Positions 1 through 4,973 of a stretch of DNA of 7,777 nucleotides are shown here, piece after piece; within the stretch, counting starts at the first letter, position 1; the number at the start of each line of letters is the position of its first letter. The translations under genes and the position numbers were made by a program. The notes beneath the pieces were generated by a model. The model did no database searches, was not told the origin of the DNA, and worked only from the letters and a program-made list of their open reading frames with translations. The DNA is taken from positions 1 through 7,777 of the forward strand of contig DHOD01000020.1 of NCBI GenBank assembly GCA_002407725.1. The letters run 5' to 3'. Source of the DNA: Christensenella sp. UBA5399 (GTDB taxonomy: Bacteria > Bacillota > Clostridia > Christensenellales > Christensenellaceae).

Positions 1-139
1 ATTTCCTCTCAGCGTCCAGTTCGCGTTTCAGCAACGTGCGCTCGTCATCTGCAAGAGTAATTCTATTTTCGTCATCTTCCGGCGGCAGCATGCCGTACGG
101 ATTCGGAACCCAAAACAAAAGCGCTGTACCTCGTTTCAC
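1..139 (-). CDS. Possible partial small protein, unrecognised, running off the left edge
   Basis: The minus strand is open from a GTG at 139 to the window edge (46 codons, no stop). The reading begins MKRGTALLFWVPNPYG and turns acidic and charged (PPEDDEN, LADDERTLLKRELDAERK), which looks more like real protein than the other frames. I do not recognise the family. The start is uncertain. The GTG has no ribosome binding site in front of it. An in-frame TTG at 118 lies nine bases after GAGGT, so it may be the true start, giving a protein beginning (M)FWVPNPYGML. Two promoter-like sites pointing this way lie upstream (172-199 and 217-245). The call rests only on open frame, composition and those promoters. 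It could be a spurious frame. Confidence 0.35.
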   Translation of the reverse strand, partial: MKRGTALLFWVPNPYGMLPPEDDENRITLADDERTLLKRELDAERK

Positions 140-171
140 ATAATCAAATAATAAACCAGTTTTAAACCCTA

Positions 172-199
172 ATTATCCCATTTTTACACAACAACACAA
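172..199 (-). promoter_or_regulatory. Candidate proximal promoter towards the left-edge gene
   Basis: Read on the minus strand, TTGTGT is followed after 16 bases by GATAAT. The -10 is preceded by TGG, which makes it an extended -10. The nonamer TGGGATAAT occurs again 45 bases upstream in the next candidate promoter. The -35 match is poor (3 of 6), so the call rests on the -10. Confidence 0.3.
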
Positions 200-216
200 C
201 ATATGGGCCAGCCAAT

Positions 217-245
217 ATTATCCCACCTTTACATGCTTTATGCAA
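217..245 (-). promoter_or_regulatory. Candidate distal promoter towards the left-edge gene
   Basis: On the minus strand TTGCAT and GATAAT are separated by exactly 17 bases, and TGG just before the -10 gives an extended -10. Transcription would start near 210 and run left. The surrounding 140-395 stretch is AT-rich; the frames there lack ribosome binding sites and I see no supported gene in it. Confidence 0.4.
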
Positions 246-380
246 TAGTATTTTTGTACCTTGAAATATGTGATAAGGTTTATCGAAAACGGTCAATTTC
301 CTTTGTAAATTCATTCCACCATGTTAACAAAAATTTTCTATTATCATATCAAATTTTTTACCCTTTTTGCCTTCCCTTTG

Positions 381-389
381 TGGTATACT
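381..389 (+). promoter_or_regulatory. Extended -10 promoter of the 75-aa gene
   Basis: TGG followed by TATACT (384-389) is a good extended -10. No proper -35 hexamer lies 16-18 bases upstream, which is tolerated for extended -10 promoters. Six bases separate the hexamer from the ATG at 396, so transcription should begin at or within a base of the start codon. Confidence 0.5.
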
Positions 390-395
390 CTCATA

Positions 396-623
396 ATGGT
401 TGTTTATGTGACTGCGGAATATGACTGCATAGAGGGAAATAAATTTTTTAAATCCATTACATGGTACGACGGGCGCGTGCTCCCTGTCGACCATTTTCTT
501 GAATCCGGGCCGTATGTCTTTGCCGGCCAAAACGTCCACCGCTACTCTCTTGTAATTGGGGGGAAACGCCGCTTTCTTTACGAGGATAGCGACGGACGGT
601 TCTTCGTGATCGTGAAGGATTGA
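396..623 (+). CDS. Small protein of unknown function (75 aa), probably leaderless
   Basis: I do not recognise this protein. It is soluble, with no signal peptide or membrane segment, one cysteine (C11), and alternating hydrophobic and polar stretches that suggest a small beta-rich fold: WYDGRVLPVD (23-32), SGPYVFAG (37-44), HRYSLVIGGKRRFLYED (48-64), DGRFFVIVKD (66-75). I chose the ATG at 396. The earlier in-frame ATG at 321 has no ribosome binding site, lies in AT-rich DNA, and would place the TATACT promoter inside the gene. From about 420 base composition becomes more balanced and codon-like. The 396 start also has no Shine-Dalgarno sequence but sits seven bases after the -10, as expected for a leaderless message. 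It lies 54 bases before the next small gene, which has its own promoter. No terminator is visible after the stop. Confidence 0.6.
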   Translation: MVVYVTAEYDCIEGNKFFKSITWYDGRVLPVDHFLESGPYVFAGQNVHRYSLVIGGKRRFLYEDSDGRFFVIVKD

Positions 624-643
624 GTTTTTCCAGTTAACCTGCT

Positions 644-671
644 TGCAACCTTCCCCACTTCATGCTATCCT
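644..671 (+). promoter_or_regulatory. Promoter of the 69-aa membrane protein gene
   Basis: TTGCAA (644-649), a 16-base spacer, then TATCCT (666-671) preceded by TGC (extended -10). Six bases separate the -10 from the ATG at 678, the same geometry as the promoter at 381-389. Confidence 0.5.
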
Positions 672-677
672 GACCCT

Positions 678-887
678 ATGGTTGGAGTATTTTTCTTTTT
701 TATATCTATTATTTTTAGTGGGATCATGGCTTTTAAACCAGATTTTTTCTATGGGCTTACACATAATAAATATGCGGTGCCTATGCCGCCAAAACTATTT
801 AAGGCAACCAAGATAATCGGTATTATTTTGCTCGCGCTCTTTAGCTTTATACTTACCATAATTTTGTTGTTTTGGTTTATTCTGTAA
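678..887 (+). CDS. Small two-helix membrane protein (69 aa)
   Basis: The protein has two hydrophobic segments, about residues 2-18 and 45-68, joined by a loop of about 26 residues containing KPDFFYGLTHNKY (20-32) and a proline-rich turn (PMPP). It should sit in the cytoplasmic membrane. The layout (helix, KP-x-FF-x-x-LT motif, loop, second helix) recalls short DUF6199-type membrane proteins common in Bacillota. That is a resemblance by eye, not a search result. The ATG at 678 was chosen because it keeps the first helix intact. No Shine-Dalgarno sequence precedes it, but it lies seven bases after a -10 hexamer, so the message is probably leaderless. The next in-frame ATG (726) would remove most of helix 1. 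Function is unknown. No terminator is evident after the stop. Confidence 0.6.
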   Translation: MVGVFFFFISIIFSGIMAFKPDFFYGLTHNKYAVPMPPKLFKATKIIGIILLALFSFILTIILLFWFIL

Positions 888-972
888 CAAAACACAATGA
901 TTTCTTGTCTTCTTGGTTTTCATCGGTAAATGCCCCGCCTTCCTTTCATCCCTGGCTTTTTCTGTGTCTTTG

Positions 973-981
973 TGCTATACT
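973..981 (+). promoter_or_regulatory. Extended -10 promoter of the winged-helix-like gene
   Basis: TGC followed by TATACT (976-981). No convincing -35 lies 17 bases upstream (TGGCTT). Transcription would start near 988, giving a leader of about 17 bases that carries the ribosome binding site AAGGTGG at 991-997. Confidence 0.45.
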
Positions 982-1004
982 AAGGATATAAAGGTGGTGT
1001 AATT

Positions 1005-1217
1005 TTGAATTCTGATGAAATCCGTTCTGTTATTTCCGATCTGTTGTATCCTCTCTCTCTTGAACAAAAAGGTGTCGACCGCAAGCGCATTCTCGACAAT
1101 TCAGCTTTTTTAGACATCCCTGCCGTTAAGGTCGCAAAGGAGATTGAATTGATGCACGCCGAAGGGCTTCTCACCAAGACAGTGGCCGGTACCGGTTCTT
1201 ATTACAATCTCGCATAA
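1005..1217 (+). CDS. Small winged-helix-like protein (70 aa), TTG start
   Basis: The start is a TTG at 1005, placed seven bases after AAGGTGG (991-997). No ATG offers a better option in this frame. The protein is soluble. Predicted by eye, it has helices at about 4-14, 24-32 and 39-54 (AVKVAKEIELMHAEGLL), then a short glycine-bearing hairpin (GTGSYYNLA). That order of three helices then a wing is the winged helix-turn-helix plan, with the third helix and its 'EGLL' end typical of MarR/Lrp-like recognition helices. It may be a small DNA-binding regulator or a protein-protein wing domain. No partner or ligand domain is fused to it. It is the last plus-strand gene and runs into the bidirectional terminator 36 bases downstream. 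Its target is unknown. Fold assignment is inference. Confidence 0.6.
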   Translation: MNSDEIRSVISDLLYPLSLEQKGVDRKRILDNSAFLDIPAVKVAKEIELMHAEGLLTKTVAGTGSYYNLA

Positions 1218-1252
1218 CTCCAAAAGGGGTTAATCCTAATATTCCAAACACA

Positions 1253-1279
1253 AAAAACCGCACCAATGGTGCGGTTTTT
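1253..1279. terminator. Bidirectional intrinsic terminator
   Basis: A perfect 12-bp hairpin with a 3-base loop: AAAAACCGCACC, AAT, GGTGCGGTTTTT. The A-run on one side and T-run on the other let it work on both strands. It ends the winged-helix gene on plus, and the tRNA-Trp unit (possibly with hydE readthrough) on minus. Confidence 0.9.
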
Positions 1280-1293
1280 CGCTGTCTTGCACG

Positions 1294-1369
1294 TGGCAGG
1301 GGAGACAGGTCTCGAACCTGCGGCCTACGGTTTTGGAGACCGTCGCTCTACCAACTGAGCTACTCCCCT
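1294..1369 (-). tRNA. tRNA-Trp (anticodon CCA)
   Basis: A complete cloverleaf is readable on the minus strand: acceptor AGGGGAG paired with CTCCCCT; D arm GCTC/GAGC with loop AGTTGGTA; anticodon stem ACGGT/ACCGT with loop CTCCAAA, so the anticodon is CCA (1334-1336 on plus); five-base variable loop; T arm GCAGG/CCTGT with loop TTCGAGA; discriminator G. The 3' CCA is encoded (1294-1296). It decodes UGG as tryptophan. It has its own promoter just upstream and ends at the bidirectional terminator 15 bases downstream. Because hydE has no terminator of its own, part of the precursor may also come from readthrough. Confidence 0.97.
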
Positions 1370-1389
1370 ACGCATGAACAGCAATAGAA

Positions 1390-1418
1390 ATTATACTATA
1401 CTGTAATTGTATAGTCAA
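1390..1418 (-). promoter_or_regulatory. Near-consensus promoter of tRNA-Trp
   Basis: On the minus strand TTGACT (1418-1413), a 17-base spacer, and TATAAT (1395-1390) form a strong sigma-A type promoter. The start site would be near 1383, giving a 5' leader of about 14 bases before the tRNA at 1369. The -35 begins 21 bases after the hydE stop codon. Confidence 0.85.
1395..1415. repeat. Perfect inverted repeat inside the tRNA-Trp promoter
   Basis: ACTATAC (1395-1401) and GTATAGT (1409-1415) are perfect 7-bp arms around a 7-base centre. The arms cover the end of the -35, the whole spacer and one base of the -10, which is operator-like geometry. It may also be chance in an AT-rich promoter. Confidence 0.4.
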
Positions 1419-1439
1419 TATATCTTCTTCGCCAAACGG

Positions 1440-2480
1440 CTATTTTTCCACGTAATCGCCCCTGCCCACAAACAGCTCGTACCCAATACTTTTAATGCGT
1501 TTTTCCAGCAGATGCTTGCTTTCGGCGGCTTCTTCCCCCGTTGCAATCTTATCGTTATACAGCAGGTATTTTGACCGTACTTCGGTCGGCGATAAATTGG
1601 GCATCACAACGTTTGCGCCCGACAGAATCCCCTCTTCCCTGCCCACATTGTCAATTGTCCCCAGCGCGGTTGTCGCAGGGATTAATGTGTTGGGGCGCAT
1701 CAACCGAAGCATTGCAAGCAGCCGGAGCGTGAGCGCTTTGGAGCCCGCGGGATAACCGGCAAACGGCGTATCCTTATGGGGGATAAACGGCCCTATCCCA
1801 AGCATCTGAGGCTGCAGTTCTTCAATAAAACGCAAATCCTTTAAAATCGTCTGCGAAGTCTGGTAGGGCGAACCCACCATAAATCCCGTACCCACCTGAA
1901 AACCAAGCTCTTTGAGCATATACAGGCATTTTTTACGGTTGTCCAGCGATAGCGACGCCGGGTGCAGTTTTTGATAATGCCCGAGGTCCGCCGTCTCGTG
2001 CCGGAGCAAATACCGATCCGCCCCCGCGTCTTTATACGCCTGGTACACTTCCCTGCTCTTTTCACCAAACGAGAGTGTAATGGCGCAATCGGGATACGCT
2101 CCTTTAATTTCCGCCAAAAGCGCAGTCATTTCCTCGTCAGAAAAATGCGGGTCTTCCCCGCCCTGCAGCACAAACGTGCGAAATCCAAGCCCATAGCCTG
2201 TCTTGCAGCATTCCAAGATTTCCTTACGCGTGAGGCGGTAGCGTTCCGCATCCGTATTGCCCGCGCGGATACCGCAATAATAACAATTGTTTTTACAATA
2301 ACTAGAAAATTCGATCAGCCCACGCATATAGATTTTATTACCAAAATGCGCCAAAGCAACCTCACGCGCCTGCGCACGCAAATATTCTATGGCATCAGCA
2401 TCATTGCATTCGATCAATTGGATCATGCCGTCGTCGTCCAACGTCCTATGCGTCCGTAAATGGTCGATTAAATCTTTCAT
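1440..2480 (-). CDS. hydE: [FeFe]-hydrogenase H-cluster maturase HydE (radical SAM)
   Basis: HydE is a radical SAM enzyme that, with HydG and HydF, builds the H-cluster of [FeFe]-hydrogenases in the cytoplasm. At 346 aa it has the usual family length. The radical SAM cluster motif CKNNCYYC (C62, C66, C69) is intact. HydE-typical blocks follow in order: FVLQGGEDP (103-111), LRHETA (159-164), GIGPFIPHKDTP (228-239), IPATTALG (267-274), GANVVMPNLSP (288-298). I chose the ATG at 2480 because AAGGTGAT lies directly before it and it starts 10 bases after the cinA stop. The longer frame to 2588 would overlap cinA with a non-family extension. It is the last gene of the glycosyltransferase-cinA-hydE unit. 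No hydrogenase, hydF or hydG is in the window. PylB and BioB are relatives, but the ordered blocks favour HydE. Confidence 0.92.
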   Translation of the reverse strand: MKDLIDHLRTHRTLDDDGMIQLIECNDADAIEYLRAQAREVALAHFGNKIYMRGLIEFSSYCKNNCYYCGIRAGNTDAERYRLTRKEILECCKTGYGLGFRTFVLQGGEDPHFSDEEMTALLAEIKGAYPDCAITLSFGEKSREVYQAYKDAGADRYLLRHETADLGHYQKLHPASLSLDNRKKCLYMLKELGFQVGTGFMVGSPYQTSQTILKDLRFIEELQPQMLGIGPFIPHKDTPFAGYPAGSKALTLRLLAMLRLMRPNTLIPATTALGTIDNVGREEGILSGANVVMPNLSPTEVRSKYLLYNDKIATGEEAAESKHLLEKRIKSIGYELFVGRGDYVEK

Positions 2481-2490
2481 ATCACCTTGA

Positions 2491-3744
2491 TCAATAGTGT
2501 TTGCGTATTGTTTCCAAAACGGCAAACAAAGCGTTTTGGGCCGACCGGTACCGCACCATGTAACGCTCGTTGTCCGATCGCCGACCACTCAGGTTTAGCT
2601 TGATGACGCGCCTGTCGTTCTCGCTGTCAATCCCGATATACACCGTGCCCACAGGTTTTTCCGGCGTGCCGCCGTCCGGCCCCGCAATTCCCGTTGTGGA
2701 TACGCCAATATCCGCGCCCGAGATTGCGCGTATGCCGGCGGCCATTTCTGCAGCGGTCTGCTCCGACACGGCGCCATACTTTTCCAAAGTGCTATCCCGC
2801 ACACCCAGCAGCTTACTCTTCACATTGTTGGCATACGAGCACACCCCGCAGTCAAACACAGTACTGGAGCCGGGCATACTTGTGATAAATTCCGAGAGCA
2901 TCCCACCTGTGCAGCTTTCGGCAGTCGCAACTTTCAGCCCCTTCTCCTTGAGCTCTTCAACTACCGCATATTGCAGGTTGGGGATATCGATTCCATAAAT
3001 ATAGTCGCCAAGTATCTCATTGATTTTTTTGATCACAGGGGCAATCAGCTTTTCACATTCTTCTTTGTCTTTTCCGGAAGCCGTCACCCTGAGCATCGCT
3101 TCGCCAATTTTGGCATAAGGCGCAATGGTCGGGTTGCTGGAAGACTTCATATAGTCGTGCAGCATGTCTTCTATTTTGGATTCCCCTATCCCAAACAAAC
3201 GGATATTTTTTGATACCAACACTTTGTTCGACATCTTGGAGAGGTAATCGATCACATATGCCGCAAACATCGGCTTCATCTCGCCGGGCGGCCCCGGCAG
3301 CAGGATTGCCGTCAGCTTTCCGTCTGTCAACGCCAGGCCGGGTGCAGTTCCCCAGTTGTTATGAAACACCGTAGCGCCTTTGGGCATCAATGCTTGCTTT
3401 TCATTGTTTTTCGTCATTTCGGCGCCAATTTTCTTGAAAAACCCCCGGATGCTGTCCAGCGACGCCTGGTCCACCTCCATCGGAACATTGAAATATTTTG
3501 CAACCGTTTCCTTGGTCAGGTCGTCGTATGTTGGGCCAAGCCCGCCTGTCATAATCACGATATCCGCACGTGAGAAAGCCAAATTCAGGCTCTCCTCCAG
3601 CCTTTCGTTGTTGTCGCCCACCACAGTTTGATAATATACGTCAACACCAATGGCAGCAAGCTCCTTTGCGATATACGCCGCGTTGGTGTTCACGATGTCT
3701 CCCAGCAATAGTTCTGTCCCAACACATAAAATTTCTGCCCTCAT
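2491..3744 (-). CDS. cinA: CinA: competence/damage-inducible protein, nicotinamide-nucleotide amidase
   Basis: A full-length two-part CinA of 417 aa. The N-terminal MoCF-type (COG1058) domain shows VGTELLLGDIVNTN (8-21), TGGLGPTYDDLT (66-77), a PKGATVFHNNWGTAPG block (121-136) and LPGPPGEM (149-156). This half is linked to ADP-ribose pyrophosphatase activity in some family members. A middle linker region (about 175-250) leads to the C-terminal amidase domain with AESCTGG (275-281, catalytic serine region) and TTGIAGPDGGTPEKPVGTVY (350-369). The C-terminal half deamidates nicotinamide mononucleotide to nicotinate mononucleotide in NAD recycling. The start ATG at 3744 has AGGAG five bases upstream and lies 12 bases after the glycosyltransferase stop. 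In many Bacillota cinA sits beside recA or pgsA. Here it lies between a glycosyltransferase and hydE, so the operon looks like a locus of convenience. Confidence 0.96.
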   Translation of the reverse strand: MRAEILCVGTELLLGDIVNTNAAYIAKELAAIGVDVYYQTVVGDNNERLEESLNLAFSRADIVIMTGGLGPTYDDLTKETVAKYFNVPMEVDQASLDSIRGFFKKIGAEMTKNNEKQALMPKGATVFHNNWGTAPGLALTDGKLTAILLPGPPGEMKPMFAAYVIDYLSKMSNKVLVSKNIRLFGIGESKIEDMLHDYMKSSSNPTIAPYAKIGEAMLRVTASGKDKEECEKLIAPVIKKINEILGDYIYGIDIPNLQYAVVEELKEKGLKVATAESCTGGMLSEFITSMPGSSTVFDCGVCSYANNVKSKLLGVRDSTLEKYGAVSEQTAAEMAAGIRAISGADIGVSTTGIAGPDGGTPEKPVGTVYIGIDSENDRRVIKLNLSGRRSDNERYMVRYRSAQNALFAVLETIRKHY

Positions 3745-3756
3745 ATTCTCTCCTGT

Positions 3757-4665
3757 CTATCCATAAATAATCTGCCCAACCTTCCGCAAAACACCACTTT
3801 TAAAAAATTTATATTTCGAAAGCGTTGCGAACCGTTTTATTATACCATAGTCTTTCATTGCCGCATACGCAGTGACAAGGGACAATTGTTCTTGCGTCAA
3901 CAGGTCGCTGTATACATCCCCAAAAGCCTGCGCCTGCTGATATGTATCGTCAATGGATTTGTGTATCGCGTCCGTATTATCCAGCTTCTCCTGCACATAT
4001 TCCCCCGATCCCACATCCTTTGCGCCGACATCGTTTGCGCCGTGCTGGCGGTACCGCACCGTCGATTGTTCCACAAGCAAAATTTTGCCAAATGCCGCTG
4101 CAACAAGCCCAATCCACCAATCGTGCATCAACGCGCCCGCACTTGGCCGGATCAGGTTCCGGAGCTGCCGATTGATCATCATCGTACATCCTGTGATGTT
4201 ATTTTGCGCAAGCAAACGATTTAGCGTGTTATATTCGCCGTTTAGCTTTTGCATCAAAAACAGTGATCCATTGATCAGTTCCATGTTTTCATCCACCACG
4301 GAAAGGTCTGTATGCACCAGAACAGGGGCATCCCCTTCCCCGTCAAACATTGCGAGCGAACGGGAAATTTTATCTTCGTACCATACGTCGTCCTGGTCGC
4401 AAAACATGGTATATTCCGCATCGCTGTGCCGCAGCAGCTCAAAAAAATTGCCCTTGGCGCTGCCCGTGGGCTCGCCGCTTGCCAGCAGTGTTATTTGGCC
4501 GGGATAACGATCTTTATACGCATGCAAGATATCGAGGGTTCCGTCTGTAGACCCGTCGTCGCGGGCAATGATGCGAAAATCCTTGTATATCTGCATAAAA
4601 AGTGAATCCAGCTGCTCTGCCAGATGCTTCTCGCCATTGTATGTCGCCAATAAAATATCAACCAT
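3757..4665 (-). CDS. Family 2 glycosyltransferase (RgpB/rhamnosyltransferase-like)
   Basis: A cytoplasmic GT-A fold transferase that moves a sugar from a nucleotide donor to a cell-surface glycan precursor. The 302-aa protein has the full GT2 signature: LLATYNGEKHLAEQLDSL (5-22), RDDGSTDGT (35-43), the donor and metal-binding block DQDDVW (90-95), HDWWIG (181-186), and YRQHGAN (205-211). The last two are typical of the rhamnosyltransferase-like subgroup that includes RgpB. The C-terminus KYKFFKSGVLRKVGQ is amphipathic and basic and may touch the membrane; there is no membrane helix. The ATG at 4665 was chosen because it gives the standard GT2 N-terminus. A TTG at 4692 would add nine residues encoded inside a terminator hairpin. 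There is no Shine-Dalgarno sequence, and the start follows a -10 by nine bases, so the message may have almost no leader. Donor and acceptor cannot be told. No other glycan genes are nearby. Confidence 0.9.
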   Translation of the reverse strand: MVDILLATYNGEKHLAEQLDSLFMQIYKDFRIIARDDGSTDGTLDILHAYKDRYPGQITLLASGEPTGSAKGNFFELLRHSDAEYTMFCDQDDVWYEDKISRSLAMFDGEGDAPVLVHTDLSVVDENMELINGSLFLMQKLNGEYNTLNRLLAQNNITGCTMMINRQLRNLIRPSAGALMHDWWIGLVAAAFGKILLVEQSTVRYRQHGANDVGAKDVGSGEYVQEKLDNTDAIHKSIDDTYQQAQAFGDVYSDLLTQEQLSLVTAYAAMKDYGIIKRFATLSKYKFFKSGVLRKVGQIIYG

Positions 4666-4674
4666 AACATTTAT

Positions 4675-4683
4675 ATTATAACA
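4675..4683 (-). promoter_or_regulatory. Extended -10 promoter of the glycosyltransferase-cinA-hydE unit
   Basis: On the minus strand TGT is followed by a perfect TATAAT (4680-4675). The bases upstream form the T-run and stem of the terminator at 4683-4714; the best -35 there is TGTAAA in its loop (3 of 6). Transcription would start near 4668, two or three bases before the ATG at 4665. Confidence 0.6.
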
Positions 4684-4714
4684 AAAAGCCAACCTTTTTT
4701 ACAGCTGGCTTTTT
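4683..4714 (-). terminator. Intrinsic terminator, second copy, next to the glycosyltransferase promoter
   Basis: Read on minus: AAAAAGCCAGC, a 10-base loop, GTTGGCTTTTT, giving an 11-bp stem with one G-U pair and a T-run. On plus the same pair is A-C, so the hairpin is better suited to minus transcripts. It nearly repeats the terminator at 4926-4955, including the loop. Confidence 0.75.
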
Positions 4715-4762
4715 TGTCACCCATCAAAAACAGAACATCACTTACATAACTAACAGGTATTC

Positions 4763-4849
4763 CTTTAGGGGCAAGGTGCCTGCGGCGCATAATAATAGTT
4801 TCGGCTTCGCCGACTTAGAACCTGCGGTTCTAAGAACTCCCTTTAAAAG
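4763..4849. repeat. Compact multi-hairpin element, possible structured RNA or palindromic repeat
   Basis: Three hairpins, each with a 3-base loop, follow one another: GGCA/TGCC (4770-4780), TCGGC/GCCGA (4801-4813), and a perfect 9-bp stem CTTAGAACC/GGTTCTAAG (4814-4834). An outer helix can close them: CTTTAGG (4763-4769) pairs with the TTTAAAAG side (4842-4849), with a bulged A and two G-U pairs. That gives an 87-base multibranch junction. There is no open reading frame in it on either strand. It fills the otherwise gene-free stretch 4666-4973, between two duplicate terminators. I do not recognise a known RNA family. Confidence 0.5.
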
Positions 4850-4924
4850 AACTACACTTCCGTCTTATTAACTGACATAATTATTCATAGCAATATCTCG
4901 GCTCCAGCAAAAACCGTTTTACTC

Positions 4925-4955
4925 AAAAAGCCAGCTTTTTTACAGGCTGGCTTTT
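4925..4955 (-). terminator. Intrinsic terminator of the oxaloacetate decarboxylase operon
   Basis: On minus, AAAAGCCAGC pairs perfectly with GCTGGCTTTT (10 bp) around a 10-base loop and is followed by T (4925), giving a five-T run. It begins 18 bases after the oadA stop codon. Confidence 0.9.
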
Positions 4956-4973
4956 GTAAAGCTATTTCATAGA

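Noticed and set aside
321..395. Longer N-terminus for the 75-aa protein from the ATG at 321, giving a hydrophobic leader
   Set aside because: There is no ribosome binding site, the DNA is AT-rich spacer, and a TATACT extended -10 lies within it just before the ATG at 396.
203..424. 73-codon plus-strand open frame in the AT-rich spacer
   Set aside because: No ribosome binding site or promoter, composition like spacer, and it overlaps the better supported 396 start in another frame.
1962..2459. 165-codon plus-strand frame antisense to hydE
   Set aside because: It lies wholly opposite a gene with intact family motifs and shows no recognisable protein features; it is a shadow frame.
2481..2588. 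36-residue N-terminal extension of HydE overlapping cinA
   Set aside because: The extension is the cinA 3' end read in another frame and is unlike HydE; the ATG at 2480 has AAGGTGAT in front of it.
1313..4827. Ten-base identity (GAACCTGCGG) between the tRNA-Trp T arm and the hairpin element at 4818-4827
   Set aside because: The hairpin element has no acceptor or anticodon arm, so a tRNA origin is not supported; the match is short and probably chance.
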